A stretch of DNA of 64,000 nt, taken from the NCBI GenBank assembly GCA_033344795.1, contig JAWPMS010000001.1, positions 1,302,001 to 1,366,000 of the forward strand, written 5' to 3'. Every line of letters begins with the position of its first letter. The first letter of the stretch is position 1. Under the pieces are notes generated by a model that worked only from the letters and a program-made list of their open reading frames with translations, did not search any database and had not been told where the DNA came from. The DNA comes from SHLQ01 sp033344795 (GTDB taxonomy: Bacteria > Actinomycetota > Acidimicrobiia > Acidimicrobiales > SHLQ01). The position numbers were made by a program, and so were the translations under genes. Of the stretch, positions 36,140 to 44,886 are shown one piece after another.

Positions 36140-36225
36140 GTCGCTGAACGTATCAGCCCTCGCGCGGGCCGATGCGATGGACACGCGTCATGGCGCAACG
36201 ACGGGGAAACGACTAGGAATACCGC

Positions 36226-37251
36226 ATGAGTGACATGCAGGATCCTTTCAACGCCCCGTTCGGAACACTCTTCGGCGACCACATGACTGTGGCTACCTAC
36301 GAGAACGGCGTGTACGACTATCCCGGTTCTGCCCAGCCGTTTGCGAACCTTTCGTTGCATCCCGGTGCTCACGTCCTTCACTACGCCAGCGAGTGTTTCG
36401 AGGGGCTGAAGGCCCACAAACAAGAAGATGGCTCGGTGGCGATCTTCCGGCTCGATGACTCCGTCGAACGCATGAGGCTGAGCATCGAGAAGCTGCGAAT
36501 GACGCCACCCGACTCCGAACTTCTTCGGAGCCTGATGATCGACGCTGTTCGAGCGAACCTCTCATTCACCCCGGACCCTCCGGGATCTCTCTACATTCGG
36601 CCGACATTCATCGGGGTGGCGCCAAACATCGGCGCAGCGGCCGCGCCGAGTTCTTCGGCACTGTTGTACGTGATCTGCTCGCCCGTCGGCGACTACTTCG
36701 CTGGAGGGGTGCGGCCACTTTCGATCTTCATCGAAACCGAGATGCCTCGGACCACCCCACAGTTCGGCTCGGTCAAGAGCGGCGCGAACTACGTCATGGC
36801 TCTCGGTCCGACGCTCGACGCCAAACGAGATCACGTGTCCGACCAGGTGTTGTTCGCGAGTGGCGACGATGTCACCGAGACCGGCGCGTCCAACTTCTTT
36901 CTGGCAGACGGCGAACGGATCATCACCCGTGATCTCGACACCTCCTTTCTGCACGGCATCACGCGCAAGTCCGTCATCCAGATCGCCAAGGACCTCGGCT
37001 TCACGGTCGAAGAACGAAGCATTCCGGTAGCCGAACTCAAGGCGTGGTCCGAGCACGGCGAGATGTTCCTGTCCGGAACTGCCGCTGTGATCGCGCCGGT
37101 CGGCAAGGTCGTTACACGCGGTGAGCACATCACCGTTGGCGACGGCCAGCCAGGAGAAACAACACTCAAGCTCCGCCAAGCACTCACCGACATTCAGACC
37201 GGAAAGTCGGAGGATACACATGGTTGGCTCACAAGGATCGAACCCGCATAG
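36226..37251 (+). CDS. ilvE: Branched-chain amino acid aminotransferase
   Basis: This 341-residue fold-type IV PLP enzyme catalyses the last step of Leu/Ile/Val synthesis and the first step of their breakdown. It has VLHYASECFEGLKAHK, the PLP lysine in SVKSGANYVMAL, DDVTETGASNFF and LSGTAAVIAPVG, all diagnostic for class III-type actinobacterial BCAT. The ATG at 36226 is in the expected place. The last 32 bp overlap the start of the next lipoprotein gene in another frame. Confidence 0.95.
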   Translation: MSDMQDPFNAPFGTLFGDHMTVATYENGVYDYPGSAQPFANLSLHPGAHVLHYASECFEGLKAHKQEDGSVAIFRLDDSVERMRLSIEKLRMTPPDSELLRSLMIDAVRANLSFTPDPPGSLYIRPTFIGVAPNIGAAAAPSSSALLYVICSPVGDYFAGGVRPLSIFIETEMPRTTPQFGSVKSGANYVMALGPTLDAKRDHVSDQVLFASGDDVTETGASNFFLADGERIITRDLDTSFLHGITRKSVIQIAKDLGFTVEERSIPVAELKAWSEHGEMFLSGTAAVIAPVGKVVTRGEHITVGDGQPGETTLKLRQALTDIQTGKSEDTHGWLTRIEPA

Positions 37252-38515
37252 CGGACGGACTCGACGGCTCTTGGCCGTCCTTTCACTCTTGGCACTTTTC
37301 GCCACGGCGTGCGGCGGCAACACGGAAACATCCACGGCCCCGGCCGTCTTCGCCGAAGATGCCGAGTACGGCTCCTGGACCGATGCAGATGACGGTGATG
37401 CATCAGATCAACAAGACTCGAACGTCTCCGATGAGTCCGGTACGGCAAGCGATGCCTCACCGGCCAAGCAGTTTTCGGAAGCCCCTTCGCTGGGATCGGT
37501 CACCGAACCAGCCGCGTTGGAGGAAGTCGCAGTGCCCGCAACGCCTCAGCAGACCGCACAGGTCTTGGCGTATGCCATTCAGGCGAGCGAAGAACTGAGC
37601 TATTCCTTCGAGCAGGGCATGTCGATGCGGATGAACATGCTCGGGATGGACCTGAACATCGCCCCCGACGAGGCGTTCGTCACGGGCGAGGTGTCGGGCT
37701 CGGACAGCCGGGTACGGGTCGATCTCGGATCGTTCATGACTGCGATGTTCGAGTCGATGGGCCTCGATCTGTCGGACCCTCTCTTCGCTGGAGCGTTCGG
37801 AGATCTCGGAGACATGTCGATGGAGGTGTGGATCGTCGACTCGACGATGGTGATCGACATGTCGAGTCTCGCTGGCTCGTTGAACGAGATGGACCCAGCC
37901 GCTGCTGCGGAATTGTCGATCTTTGCCGATGGCCCGATCTCCGTTGACCTCGCAGCGCTCGGTGATCTGGATGGCACCGACACAGCGGCGCTCGTCCAAC
38001 AATTCGGACAAGGCGCACAGGTCACCGATCCAGCAGCGCTGATCGAATCGCTTCGCAGCATCGACGCGGTGACCGAGGTCGGTTCGAGCACCGTTGGTGA
38101 CACGCCGGTGACCGTCTACACGGCCAACATTTCGATGGCCGAGTACTACGACGCACTTGGCATGGATGTCACCGACCAGCTCGGGTCGATGGAGGACTTC
38201 GGAATCGCTCCTGGCAGTGATGAAGCCGCCATGATCGAGTCGATGCTCCCGGCACTCGAGCAGCTCACGACCGACATGACCATCATGTTGGATGCCGACG
38301 GGCTCGTGAGGCGGATCGAGTCCAGCATGGACATGGGCGAGATGATGTCATCGATGTTCAACGACGTTGACGGGTCGGACTCGCTTGGGTTGGGCGAGAT
38401 CGCCATGCAGGTCGATACCTGGCAGAACTTCGACAACTACGGCACCGCGGTGACCATCACGCCGCCGGCCGCGACCGATCGCACTTCGGAGCTGACCGGA
38501 CTCCTCGACGCCTAG
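37220..38515 (+). CDS. Methionine-rich lipoprotein (LppX/LprG-like)
   Basis: This 431-residue lipoprotein has signal LLAVLSLLALFATAC (Cys31) and an acidic Ser/Asp linker. The body has regular strand-like segments and many Met and Asp residues (FEQGMSMRMNMLGMDLNI, MDMGEMMSSMF). The pattern (VSGSDSRVRVDLG, VWIVDSTMVIDMSSL, ITMDADGLVRRI-like) recalls the LolA/LppX fold used by actinobacteria for lipid binding, by pattern only. GGAGG 6 nt before the ATG at 37220 fixes the start, inside the end of ilvE. It is convergent with the methyltransferase gene. Confidence 0.78.
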   Translation: MVGSQGSNPHSGRTRRLLAVLSLLALFATACGGNTETSTAPAVFAEDAEYGSWTDADDGDASDQQDSNVSDESGTASDASPAKQFSEAPSLGSVTEPAALEEVAVPATPQQTAQVLAYAIQASEELSYSFEQGMSMRMNMLGMDLNIAPDEAFVTGEVSGSDSRVRVDLGSFMTAMFESMGLDLSDPLFAGAFGDLGDMSMEVWIVDSTMVIDMSSLAGSLNEMDPAAAAELSIFADGPISVDLAALGDLDGTDTAALVQQFGQGAQVTDPAALIESLRSIDAVTEVGSSTVGDTPVTVYTANISMAEYYDALGMDVTDQLGSMEDFGIAPGSDEAAMIESMLPALEQLTTDMTIMLDADGLVRRIESSMDMGEMMSSMFNDVDGSDSLGLGEIAMQVDTWQNFDNYGTAVTITPPAATDRTSELTGLLDA

Positions 38516-39300
38516 TCCGGTAGGGCCGCCACGAAGAGGCCTTCGGTGAGAAAGAAGACGGTGTCCGGCACCGTGGACCCCTCTGGCCGGAGGAATTCGT
38601 GGACCATCGGTGATGCCTCATGGAGCTCGGCCAAGAGCACGGCTTGAACGTCCTCGGCCACGCTCATGTTGTTGGCCCACCATTCGAAACCCATCCGCTT
38701 CGATGAGGTTTCGGTCGTTCGAACGGTCAGCCCGGCGTTCGACATCAGGGACGTCCATTCCGCGACCGGCAAGCACCGCACATGACTTGGATCTCGGCGT
38801 CGTTCGAAGTCGTCAGCGAACCGCGCGACGTCGGGGTCGCCAGATGCAATGTTGTCAACCATGACGAACAGGCCGCCCGGTGCCAAGACTCGCGCGACCT
38901 CGTTGATGAACATCTCCGGGTTCGGGAAGTGATGGGGAGCGATGCGACAGGTGACGAGCTCAAATGAGTCGTCATCGAACGGCAGGTCTTCGGCGTCGGC
39001 GAGTTGTGCAGCGACGTTGTCGTGGCCGAGTTCGATCGCTCGTTCAGCCGCGAGTGTCACCATCTCGGGCGTGAGGTCCACTGCCGTGACGTGAGCGACG
39101 TGGGGTGCAAAGGCGAATGCCGTGTGGCCCGCAGCGGTGGCGATGTCGAGCGCCCGCCAGTTCGACTGCGGTTCCGCAAGCTCGACCATGCGAGCGAGGC
39201 TGGCCCCCTTGGCATGCACGGGACTATCTGCGTAGTTGTTCGCATTGGCTCCGAACTGCGACCGGTTCAGATCCTTGTTGTCTTCTGGCGTTGTCGTCAT
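38512..39300 (-). CDS. Class I SAM-dependent methyltransferase (UbiE-like)
   Basis: This 262-residue methyltransferase has ALDIATAAGHTAFAFAP as motif I, VTAVDLTPEMVTLA as motif II, and LPFDDDSFELVTCRIAPHHF as the motif III region typical of UbiE/Coq5-type enzymes. The ATG at 39300 follows GAGGAG by 5 nt and gives a normal N-terminus. The substrate is unknown. It overlaps the lipoprotein stop by four bases and is divergent from the LmbE-type gene. Confidence 0.88.
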   Translation of the reverse strand: MTTTPEDNKDLNRSQFGANANNYADSPVHAKGASLARMVELAEPQSNWRALDIATAAGHTAFAFAPHVAHVTAVDLTPEMVTLAAERAIELGHDNVAAQLADAEDLPFDDDSFELVTCRIAPHHFPNPEMFINEVARVLAPGGLFVMVDNIASGDPDVARFADDFERRRDPSHVRCLPVAEWTSLMSNAGLTVRTTETSSKRMGFEWWANNMSVAEDVQAVLLAELHEASPMVHEFLRPEGSTVPDTVFFLTEGLFVAALPD

Positions 39301-39334
39301 TGGGACTCCTCGCCTCCCACCGTAACGTGATCGG

Positions 39335-40114
39335 ATGTCTGCAGACTTCTTGACCAAAGACGGCCCGATCGAGATCCCCAAGCGCGTCCTCGTCGTGGTC
39401 GCCCATCCCGACGACATCGACTTCGGAACCGCCGGAACCGTCGCGCAGCTGACCTCTGCCGGTTCGTACGTCGCCTACTGCTTGGTGACGTCCGGCGAGG
39501 CTGGTGAGGATGACATGACGGTGAGCAGTGCTGAACTGGCGGCGATGCGAGAAGCCGAACAAACCGCAGCGGCGGCCGAGGTCGGTGTGACCAGCCTCCA
39601 CTGGTTGCGTCATCCCGATGGCATGGTCGAGGCCAACTTCGCACTGCGGTGCGACATCTCGCGGGTCATCCGCATCGAGAAGCCCGATGTGGTGATCACG
39701 CAGTCGCCCGAGCGCAACTATGACAGCGTGTATGGAAGCCACCCCGATCACATCGAGACGGGGGAGGCGACGCTACGTGCCGTGTACCCCGATGCCCGCA
39801 ATCCTCGGGCGTTCACCACTGAGCTTCTCGACGAGGGATACGCCCCGCATGCGGTCAAGAACGTGTGGGTCGGACAGATCGAACCGACCTTGTTCGTCGA
39901 CATCACCAGCACGTTCGATCAGAAGATGCGTGCGCTTCGTCAACATGCCTCGCAGGTCGCCAAGCGCGATGCCGACACCGACATGGAGGGCATGATGCGC
40001 GAGTGGGGCGCACGGATCGCGGCCATGGCTGCGAAGAACGGCGTCGATCATTTCGATGGTGAGAAGAACCCCGGTTGTCTGTGCGAGGGTTATCGCATCC
40101 TCGATACCGAGTAG
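39335..40114 (+). CDS. LmbE/PIG-L family N-deacetylase
   Basis: This 259-residue zinc hydrolase has the signature VVAHPDDIDFGTAGTVA (~24-40) and SHPDHIETGEATLRAV, providing the His-Asp-His zinc site of PIG-L/LmbE deacetylases. Actinobacterial members deacetylate mycothiol precursors or conjugates and other glucosaminides. The C-terminal region carries two Cys (GCLCEGY). The ATG at 39335 is the likely start. Context (methyltransferase, nitrilase) does not fix the substrate. Confidence 0.88.
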   Translation: MSADFLTKDGPIEIPKRVLVVVAHPDDIDFGTAGTVAQLTSAGSYVAYCLVTSGEAGEDDMTVSSAELAAMREAEQTAAAAEVGVTSLHWLRHPDGMVEANFALRCDISRVIRIEKPDVVITQSPERNYDSVYGSHPDHIETGEATLRAVYPDARNPRAFTTELLDEGYAPHAVKNVWVGQIEPTLFVDITSTFDQKMRALRQHASQVAKRDADTDMEGMMREWGARIAAMAAKNGVDHFDGEKNPGCLCEGYRILDTE

Positions 40115-40117
40115 GGG

Positions 40118-40882
40118 TCAGCGTCGGTCGGCAAGGAATGGGAACTGTTCTCGAACCTGGGCGACGCGCTCGGCGGTGACGTCGGCGGAGATCATGGTCG
40201 ATCCGGCATCATCGCCGGTGTCGGCGAGGATCTCACCGAATGGGTCGATGATCATCGAGTCACCGCAGTACTTCACGTTGGGGTCTTCGCCGAAGCGATT
40301 GGCCCCGATGACCCAGGCCTGATTCTCGATGGCCCGCGCCGTGAGCAAGGTGCGCCAGTGCTGGCGTCGACTCGCTGGCCAGTTCGCGATCACGAGATAG
40401 CAGTCGGTTTGTTCGGCGAGTGCCCAGAAGTCATCGGCGAAACGGAGGTCGAAACACACGAAAGCACTGATGCGAAGGCCCTCGATCGTGATCGTGTTCG
40501 ACGTATCGCCCGCCTGGTAGCTCTTGTCCTCGCCGCTGAATGTGAACGGATGTTGCTTGTTGTAGGTGTGCAGCTGACCGTCGGGACCGGCAAACGTCAT
40601 CCGATTGTGCGGAAGTGCTGCACCATCATCTCGCACCGGAATGGAGCCAACGATCCAAGCTCCTGTCGCTGCAGCTTGCTCTCGAAGGAAGGTGGTCGAG
40701 GGCCCGTCGGAGGATTCGTACGCGCGGTCGGTGTTCATCGTGAAGCCCCACGAGAACGTTTCGCTGAGGGCGACGAGTTGTGCTCCGTCGTCCGCGGCTC
40801 GGGCGATCAGTGGAGTGAGCGCAGCGAAGTTGCCCGACGGGTTTTCCCACTCGATCTCGTGCTGCACAACGGTGATCTTCAT
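40118..40882 (-). CDS. Nitrilase-superfamily carbon-nitrogen hydrolase
   Basis: This 254-residue protein has the complete Glu-Lys-Cys triad in ALSETFSW, YNKQHPF and FVCFDLRFADDFW. Closest in pattern to omega-amidase/predicted amidohydrolase (YafV-like) enzymes, it would hydrolyse small amides such as alpha-keto acid omega-amides. It has the usual length for the subfamily. It is convergent with the LmbE-type gene with a 3-bp gap and lies 28 bp upstream of the alkylsulfatase end. Confidence 0.88.
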   Translation of the reverse strand: MKITVVQHEIEWENPSGNFAALTPLIARAADDGAQLVALSETFSWGFTMNTDRAYESSDGPSTTFLREQAAATGAWIVGSIPVRDDGAALPHNRMTFAGPDGQLHTYNKQHPFTFSGEDKSYQAGDTSNTITIEGLRISAFVCFDLRFADDFWALAEQTDCYLVIANWPASRRQHWRTLLTARAIENQAWVIGANRFGEDPNVKYCGDSMIIDPFGEILADTGDDAGSTMISADVTAERVAQVREQFPFLADRR

Positions 40883-40909
40883 GAGATCGACTCTACGTCA
40901 GGCTCCCCC

Positions 40910-42826
40910 TCACGGCTCGATGATTGCTGCAACGCCGAAGACCGTCAGGCTCGCAAACAGGTCATGCACGGTCTTGACGTCGCCGGTGATCTCAGCCGTG
41001 TCGAGGGCGTCCAGCGAACCATTCATCGCGTGCGAAAATGTGCTGCGGTCGAAGCGGACTGAAGCAATGGCGTCGTCGTCTGTCGAGTTGGCGGTGTGGT
41101 GAACCGCCGACCGACCAACACCGAGGACGTGGTGTTCGTCCAGGTCGGTGAAGTGAAGATTGATGGTGAGCGGTCCTGACGTGAATGCATCGGGGTCGAA
41201 CCGGACACCAAGGATGTCGATCAAGTGGTTCACCTGCATGGCGTGCGACATGTCTTGGAACACGATCTGACCACCCTTCGGGGTGCCCTCGCGAAGTTCG
41301 CGGGCTCCCAACAGGTATGCGTTGCGCCATGTCGCGGCTTGTGCTTGATATGCCATCTGCTCGAGAGCGTCGGCCTGCAGGCGTCGAGCTGCGGTATTCG
41401 TCGGGTCGGCGAACACCACGTGGTTCACCACCTGGGCAACCCAGCGGTAGTCACCCTCGTCATAGCTGGCGCGGGCCTTCTCGAGAACGGCTTCAGCGCC
41501 ACCCATGAACTCGACGTAGTTGGTGCCAGCCTCGACCGGCGGCAGCGGGTTGAGGTTGGCTGGATTTGCGTCGTACCAACCGAGGTAACGGTTGTAGACG
41601 GATTTCGCATTTTGCGAGATGCTCCCGTAGTAGCCGCGAGTGTGTGACTGATCGAACTCGGCTGGCAGCTTCAGGTCTTCGGCGATCTCTAGCGCTACCC
41701 GTCCGTCGTTCGCGTGGCGCATCGTCTGATCGTGGATCCACCGGTATAGATCTCGCTGCATCGAGAGAAAGCCCCGGACGTCGCCGTTTCCGAAACGAGG
41801 CCAGTGATGGCTGGCGAACATCGTGTCGGTGGAGTCGGCCCAAAGCTCGATGGCCTCGTGGATGTACTTGCTCCAGGCCAGCGCGTTGCGAGTCTGCGCC
41901 CCACGAATTGGGTAGAGCTGATGCATCGTGTGAGTGCAGTTCTCGGCCATGCACAGCAGGCGCTTCTCCGGGAAATGAAAGTTCATTTCTGCGGGGGCTT
42001 CGGCATCAGGAGTGTTCTGGAACACGATCCGGATGCCGCTGAGGGTGAGTTCCTCGCCGGTTTCGCTGACGGTTTCTGTCGGTGGTAGCAGGTTGGAGGG
42101 CGCCATGGCTCGCTGGGTGCCCAGTCCGCAATCGACGTGCTCGAACGGCCCCGGGTCGAGCGTTGGGCCGAACTGGAAGCCGGCTCGGCGCCGCATGATG
42201 TGGCCTGCGATCGCAAACTCACTCACGATTTCTTCGATGAACCCGACCGGCGCAACGATGCGTACATCACCTTTGTCCACCGCTTCCTGGCTTGTGACGC
42301 CGAGGATGCCTCCGAAGTGATCGACGTGGCTGTGGGTATAGATCACTGACGTCACCGGTCGTTCGCCGAGGGTTCGATTCGCGAGGTCGAGTGCGGCTGC
42401 GGCGGTCGTTGCGTTGGTCAGCGGATCGATGATCAGCCAGCCGCCATCAGTGCCGGCCATGAACGTGATGTTTGCGATGTCGTACCCGCGCACTTGCCAG
42501 ACGCCGTCGGCAACTTCGAACAAGCCGTGGATTCCGTTGAGACGCGCCTGTCTCCAGAGTCCGGGATGAACAGAGTCTGGCGCCTGCTCAGATTCTCGGA
42601 CGAAGTCATGGTTCGCGGCATCGAAGATGACGCGGCCGTTCTGCATCGTGACGATCGGCGGATCGATCTGCGCGATCAGCCCGCGGTTCGCTCGTTCGAG
42701 GTCGCCCGGGTCGTCGAACGAGATGGCGGCTGCGGTGTTGGCGGCACTCGTGTGTTCTGAAGCGGGATTGTGGTCCATGAGCAACTCTGCCTCATTCGTA
42801 TCGATCGTTAACAATCGTGCGCGCAT
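40910..42826 (-). CDS. Alkylsulfatase (SdsA1/YjcS-type, metallo-beta-lactamase fold)
   Basis: This 638-residue enzyme splits primary or secondary alkyl sulfates to alcohol and sulfate. The di-zinc motif IYTHSHVDHFGG (~175-186), MAENCTHTMHQLYPIRGAQ, ASHHWPRFGN and a C-terminal SCP2-like domain (ALTINLHFTDLDEHH-like) match type III alkylsulfatases. There is no signal peptide. Two starts are possible: the ATG at 42826, whose first base is the edge of a 31-bp palindrome, or the ATG at 42778 (MDHNPASE), which leaves a free upstream region and which I prefer. It lies downstream of the Bcr/CflA exporter gene. Confidence 0.9.
   Translation of the reverse strand: MRARLLTIDTNEAELLMDHNPASEHTSAANTAAAISFDDPGDLERANRGLIAQIDPPIVTMQNGRVIFDAANHDFVRESEQAPDSVHPGLWRQARLNGIHGLFEVADGVWQVRGYDIANITFMAGTDGGWLIIDPLTNATTAAAALDLANRTLGERPVTSVIYTHSHVDHFGGILGVTSQEAVDKGDVRIVAPVGFIEEIVSEFAIAGHIMRRRAGFQFGPTLDPGPFEHVDCGLGTQRAMAPSNLLPPTETVSETGEELTLSGIRIVFQNTPDAEAPAEMNFHFPEKRLLCMAENCTHTMHQLYPIRGAQTRNALAWSKYIHEAIELWADSTDTMFASHHWPRFGNGDVRGFLSMQRDLYRWIHDQTMRHANDGRVALEIAEDLKLPAEFDQSHTRGYYGSISQNAKSVYNRYLGWYDANPANLNPLPPVEAGTNYVEFMGGAEAVLEKARASYDEGDYRWVAQVVNHVVFADPTNTAARRLQADALEQMAYQAQAATWRNAYLLGARELREGTPKGGQIVFQDMSHAMQVNHLIDILGVRFDPDAFTSGPLTINLHFTDLDEHHVLGVGRSAVHHTANSTDDDAIASVRFDRSTFSHAMNGSLDALDTAEITGDVKTVHDLFASLTVFGVAAIIEP
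42807..42819. promoter_or_regulatory. Near-palindrome GTTAACAATCGTG upstream of the alkylsulfatase
   Basis: A 16-bp near-perfect inverted repeat (CGATCGTTAAC-AATCG, one mismatched pair) lies upstream of the preferred alkylsulfatase start at 42778. Eleven of 13 bases match GTTGACAATCATG at 44800-44812 in front of the ABC importer operon. A shared operator, possibly for the MarR protein, is a reasonable inference; it would fall inside the coding region if the 42826 start is used. Confidence 0.35.
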
Positions 42827-42856
42827 GAACAGTTAGGGACAGTCCCTAACTGTTCA
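42826..42856. repeat. 31-bp perfect palindrome, copy 1 of 3
   Basis: The arms are TGAACAGTTAGGGAC and its exact complement around a central A (42841). It overlaps the stop codon of the minus-strand exporter gene and abuts the upstream alkylsulfatase ATG. Two more copies lie at 56479-56503 and 62504-62534. It resembles a REP-type intergenic element or bidirectional terminator hairpin. Confidence 0.8.
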
Positions 42857-44107
42857 CGTAAAGTCGAGCGCTCGTCTCGCACGAAACTGCAGAATGAGGC
42901 CCGTCGTTGCGTAGATGAGGTATCCAACTGCCACCGGGGTGAAGGATCCATCGATCGAGCGGTCGATCAGCGAGGCGAGTAGCGCACCGAGGATCGAGGT
43001 CAGAATGCCGATTGCGGCGGCGGCGGTACCCGCCAGTGCGCCCATTGGCTCGAGCGCAACGCTGGTGGCTGACGGAAACATCGAGGCATGCGACAAACCT
43101 GCGGCGGTGTAGAGGACGAGGAACAGCCAGAACCTGGGGATGCCATCGCTCACCAACGTTGCGACCAACAGCATCGAGGAGGCTGCGAAGAAGCACAGTC
43201 CTGCCCCGAGCGCCCAGCTGTCGGCTCGTACGCGGCGAAGAGCTCGGCTCGCCGTGAAGGCGAGCGCGGACATGATGACGCTCTTGGCCATGAAATATGG
43301 AACGAACCAGTTTGGGCGCCCGTAGAGGTCGTCGAGGATGAGCTCTGAGCTGCCGAGGAACGAGAAGAACGCACCGAATCCAACAGCGATCGACAGGGCG
43401 TAGTTCCGGGTCACGGGGTGTGCCATCGCGGCCTTGAGCCCGGTGATGGTCGAGTTGAATGACAACGGACGGCGCTGGTCGGGCTCAAGTGTCTCAGGAA
43501 GTCGCAGCCCCCAGGTTGCTGCTACGACCGCGCAGATGGTGCCAAAGCCGAAGACCCAACGCCACGAACCAACTTCGAGGATGCTGCGCCCAATCAATGG
43601 CCCCAAGATTGGTGCGAGCGCAAAGAACGTCTGAATCAGCGTCATCGTTCGCGCGAGTTCTGGGCCGCTGTAGCGGTCGCGCACGATGGCTTGAGCCAGA
43701 ACGCGCGGGCCAGATGCGGCGATACCCCAAAGCAGCCGGCTGGCATACAAAACCGTAAGGGTTGGAGCGAACGCCGCCAGAAGAGCGCTCGCGCCGTACA
43801 TCGCCAGCGAAAGACGAAGGACAGGCTTTCGTCCCAAACTGTCGGTCAGAGGGCCAAAGAAGAAGAGCCCGACGCCGTTGCCGATGATGAACAGCGTGAC
43901 GGTGAGCGAGAGTCGCGTGGAGTCGGGGGCGAGTTCGAAAGCCTCTCGCATCGCCCCAAATGCGGGCAGCATCGTATCGATCGCGAGCGCACTCATGGCG
44001 GTCACCACAGCCATGAATGCAATGAACTCGCGTTCGCCGACCGTCCCGAAGCGACCAGCGGAGGCCATCGGCTTCCCAAGCCTGGGCTGTGTTGTCCGAG
44101 AGGGCAC
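42854..44107 (-). CDS. MFS exporter, Bcr/CflA family
   Basis: This 417-residue protein has twelve predicted membrane segments. The Bcr/CflA pattern is clear: IDTMLPAFGAM in helix 1, GPLTDSLGRKPVLRLSL as the loop 2-3 motif, and RLLWGIAASGPRVLAQAIVRD. Members export drugs, sulfonamides or amino acids. An alternative start lies 13 codons downstream. It is divergent from the marR-type gene (121 bp between), the usual arrangement for a MarR-regulated exporter, and precedes the alkylsulfatase. Confidence 0.9.
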   Translation of the reverse strand: MPSRTTQPRLGKPMASAGRFGTVGEREFIAFMAVVTAMSALAIDTMLPAFGAMREAFELAPDSTRLSLTVTLFIIGNGVGLFFFGPLTDSLGRKPVLRLSLAMYGASALLAAFAPTLTVLYASRLLWGIAASGPRVLAQAIVRDRYSGPELARTMTLIQTFFALAPILGPLIGRSILEVGSWRWVFGFGTICAVVAATWGLRLPETLEPDQRRPLSFNSTITGLKAAMAHPVTRNYALSIAVGFGAFFSFLGSSELILDDLYGRPNWFVPYFMAKSVIMSALAFTASRALRRVRADSWALGAGLCFFAASSMLLVATLVSDGIPRFWLFLVLYTAAGLSHASMFPSATSVALEPMGALAGTAAAAIGILTSILGALLASLIDRSIDGSFTPVAVGYLIYATTGLILQFRARRALDFT

Positions 44108-44160
44108 GAGGATCGACTCTACTTTGTCGGGCTCTCGCTACCGCAGGGGAAGAGCGTGTG

Positions 44161-44201
44161 AACTCGCACGGTGCCATCACGCTGATCTCGACTTGCGAGT
44201 T
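44161..44201. promoter_or_regulatory. Inverted repeat in the exporter/MarR divergent promoter region
   Basis: AACTCGCA (44161-44168) and TGCGAGTT (44194-44201) are separated by 25 nt in the divergent region. The spacing is long for one dimer site but could be two half-sites or a looped operator. The assignment to the MarR protein is inference. Confidence 0.3.
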
Positions 44202-44227
44202 GTCAGCTCGGTATCGTCGACGAGATC

Positions 44228-44776
44228 ATGACAGATGTGAACAACGCAGAAGTTGGCCCTGGACCAAGCGGGCTCAGTGTCGAACGCACGCTCGGTCAGC
44301 GGATCCACGCGTTCTCGAACATGACTTCCGGCAACTACTACGGGCGAACGGAATCGGTCTTCGGAGTCAGTCTTCCCGAGTGGCGTGTGCTGCGTGCGGT
44401 GCTCCTGCACCCCAGTATTTCCCAGGCCGAGGTCGCATCCGCAGAGGGCCTCAACGTCATGAACGTGAGTCGAGCCGTGGCAGGGCTTCGTCGCAAGACC
44501 TTGCTCGAGACCCGGACCGACCCCGACGACGGACGTCGAAGTCTGCTCTCGGCGACATCGCTGGGTGAGGAGATCGGAGCGGAGATCGCCGCCCGCGAAC
44601 AGTTGGTGTACGAGACGGTGTTCAGCGTCCTCGGAGCTGACGAGGTCGAACAGCTCGACAAGTACCTTGCGGCGGTCAATGCGGGCCTGCGTGAGCTCGG
44701 ACTGCCAGATGCTCCTCCACCGAGCCGCGATTGGGCCGGCGTTCTGAGCGAGATCGCTGCCGCCAACGGTTCGTGA
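44228..44776 (+). CDS. MarR family transcriptional regulator
   Basis: This 182-residue winged-helix protein has FGVSLPEWRVLRAVLLHP, SQAEVASAEGLNVMNVSRAVAGLRRKTLLETRTDPDDGRRS as the DNA-binding helices and wing (residues about 38-100), then a long dimerisation helix. The DDGR wing motif is typical of MarR. It sits between the divergent exporter and the downstream ABC importer, whose promoter carries strong inverted repeats. It therefore probably senses an aromatic or related compound and controls one or both. Confidence 0.9.
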   Translation: MTDVNNAEVGPGPSGLSVERTLGQRIHAFSNMTSGNYYGRTESVFGVSLPEWRVLRAVLLHPSISQAEVASAEGLNVMNVSRAVAGLRRKTLLETRTDPDDGRRSLLSATSLGEEIGAEIAAREQLVYETVFSVLGADEVEQLDKYLAAVNAGLRELGLPDAPPPSRDWAGVLSEIAAANGS

Positions 44777-44800
44777 TAGGACACCCGTCACAACTTTTTG

Positions 44801-44815
44801 TTGACAATCATGTCA
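44801..44815. promoter_or_regulatory. -35 box with overlapping TGACA-N4-TGTCA operator
   Basis: TTGACA at 44801-44806 is a consensus -35 hexamer. TGACA and TGTCA (44802-44806 and 44811-44815) form an inverted repeat with a 4-nt ATCA centre that overlaps it. Placed 72-86 nt before the substrate-binding protein start, it looks like a repressor site for the ABC importer operon. I do not see a convincing -10 hexamer 17 nt downstream. Confidence 0.45.
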
Positions 44816-44851
44816 GCAGCAGCAACTCTCTGAGGCGGAGATAGTAACGTT

Positions 44852-44870
44852 CGTGACTGACTCAGTCACG
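44852..44870. promoter_or_regulatory. Perfect 19-bp palindrome in the importer leader
   Basis: CGTGACTGA and its complement flank a single C, ending 16 nt before the substrate-binding protein ATG and directly before the AGGAGGGG ribosome-binding site. As DNA it could bind a dimeric repressor; as RNA it would form a 9-bp hairpin near the start site. Confidence 0.5.
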
Positions 44871-44886
44871 AGTTCCAGGAGGGGAC

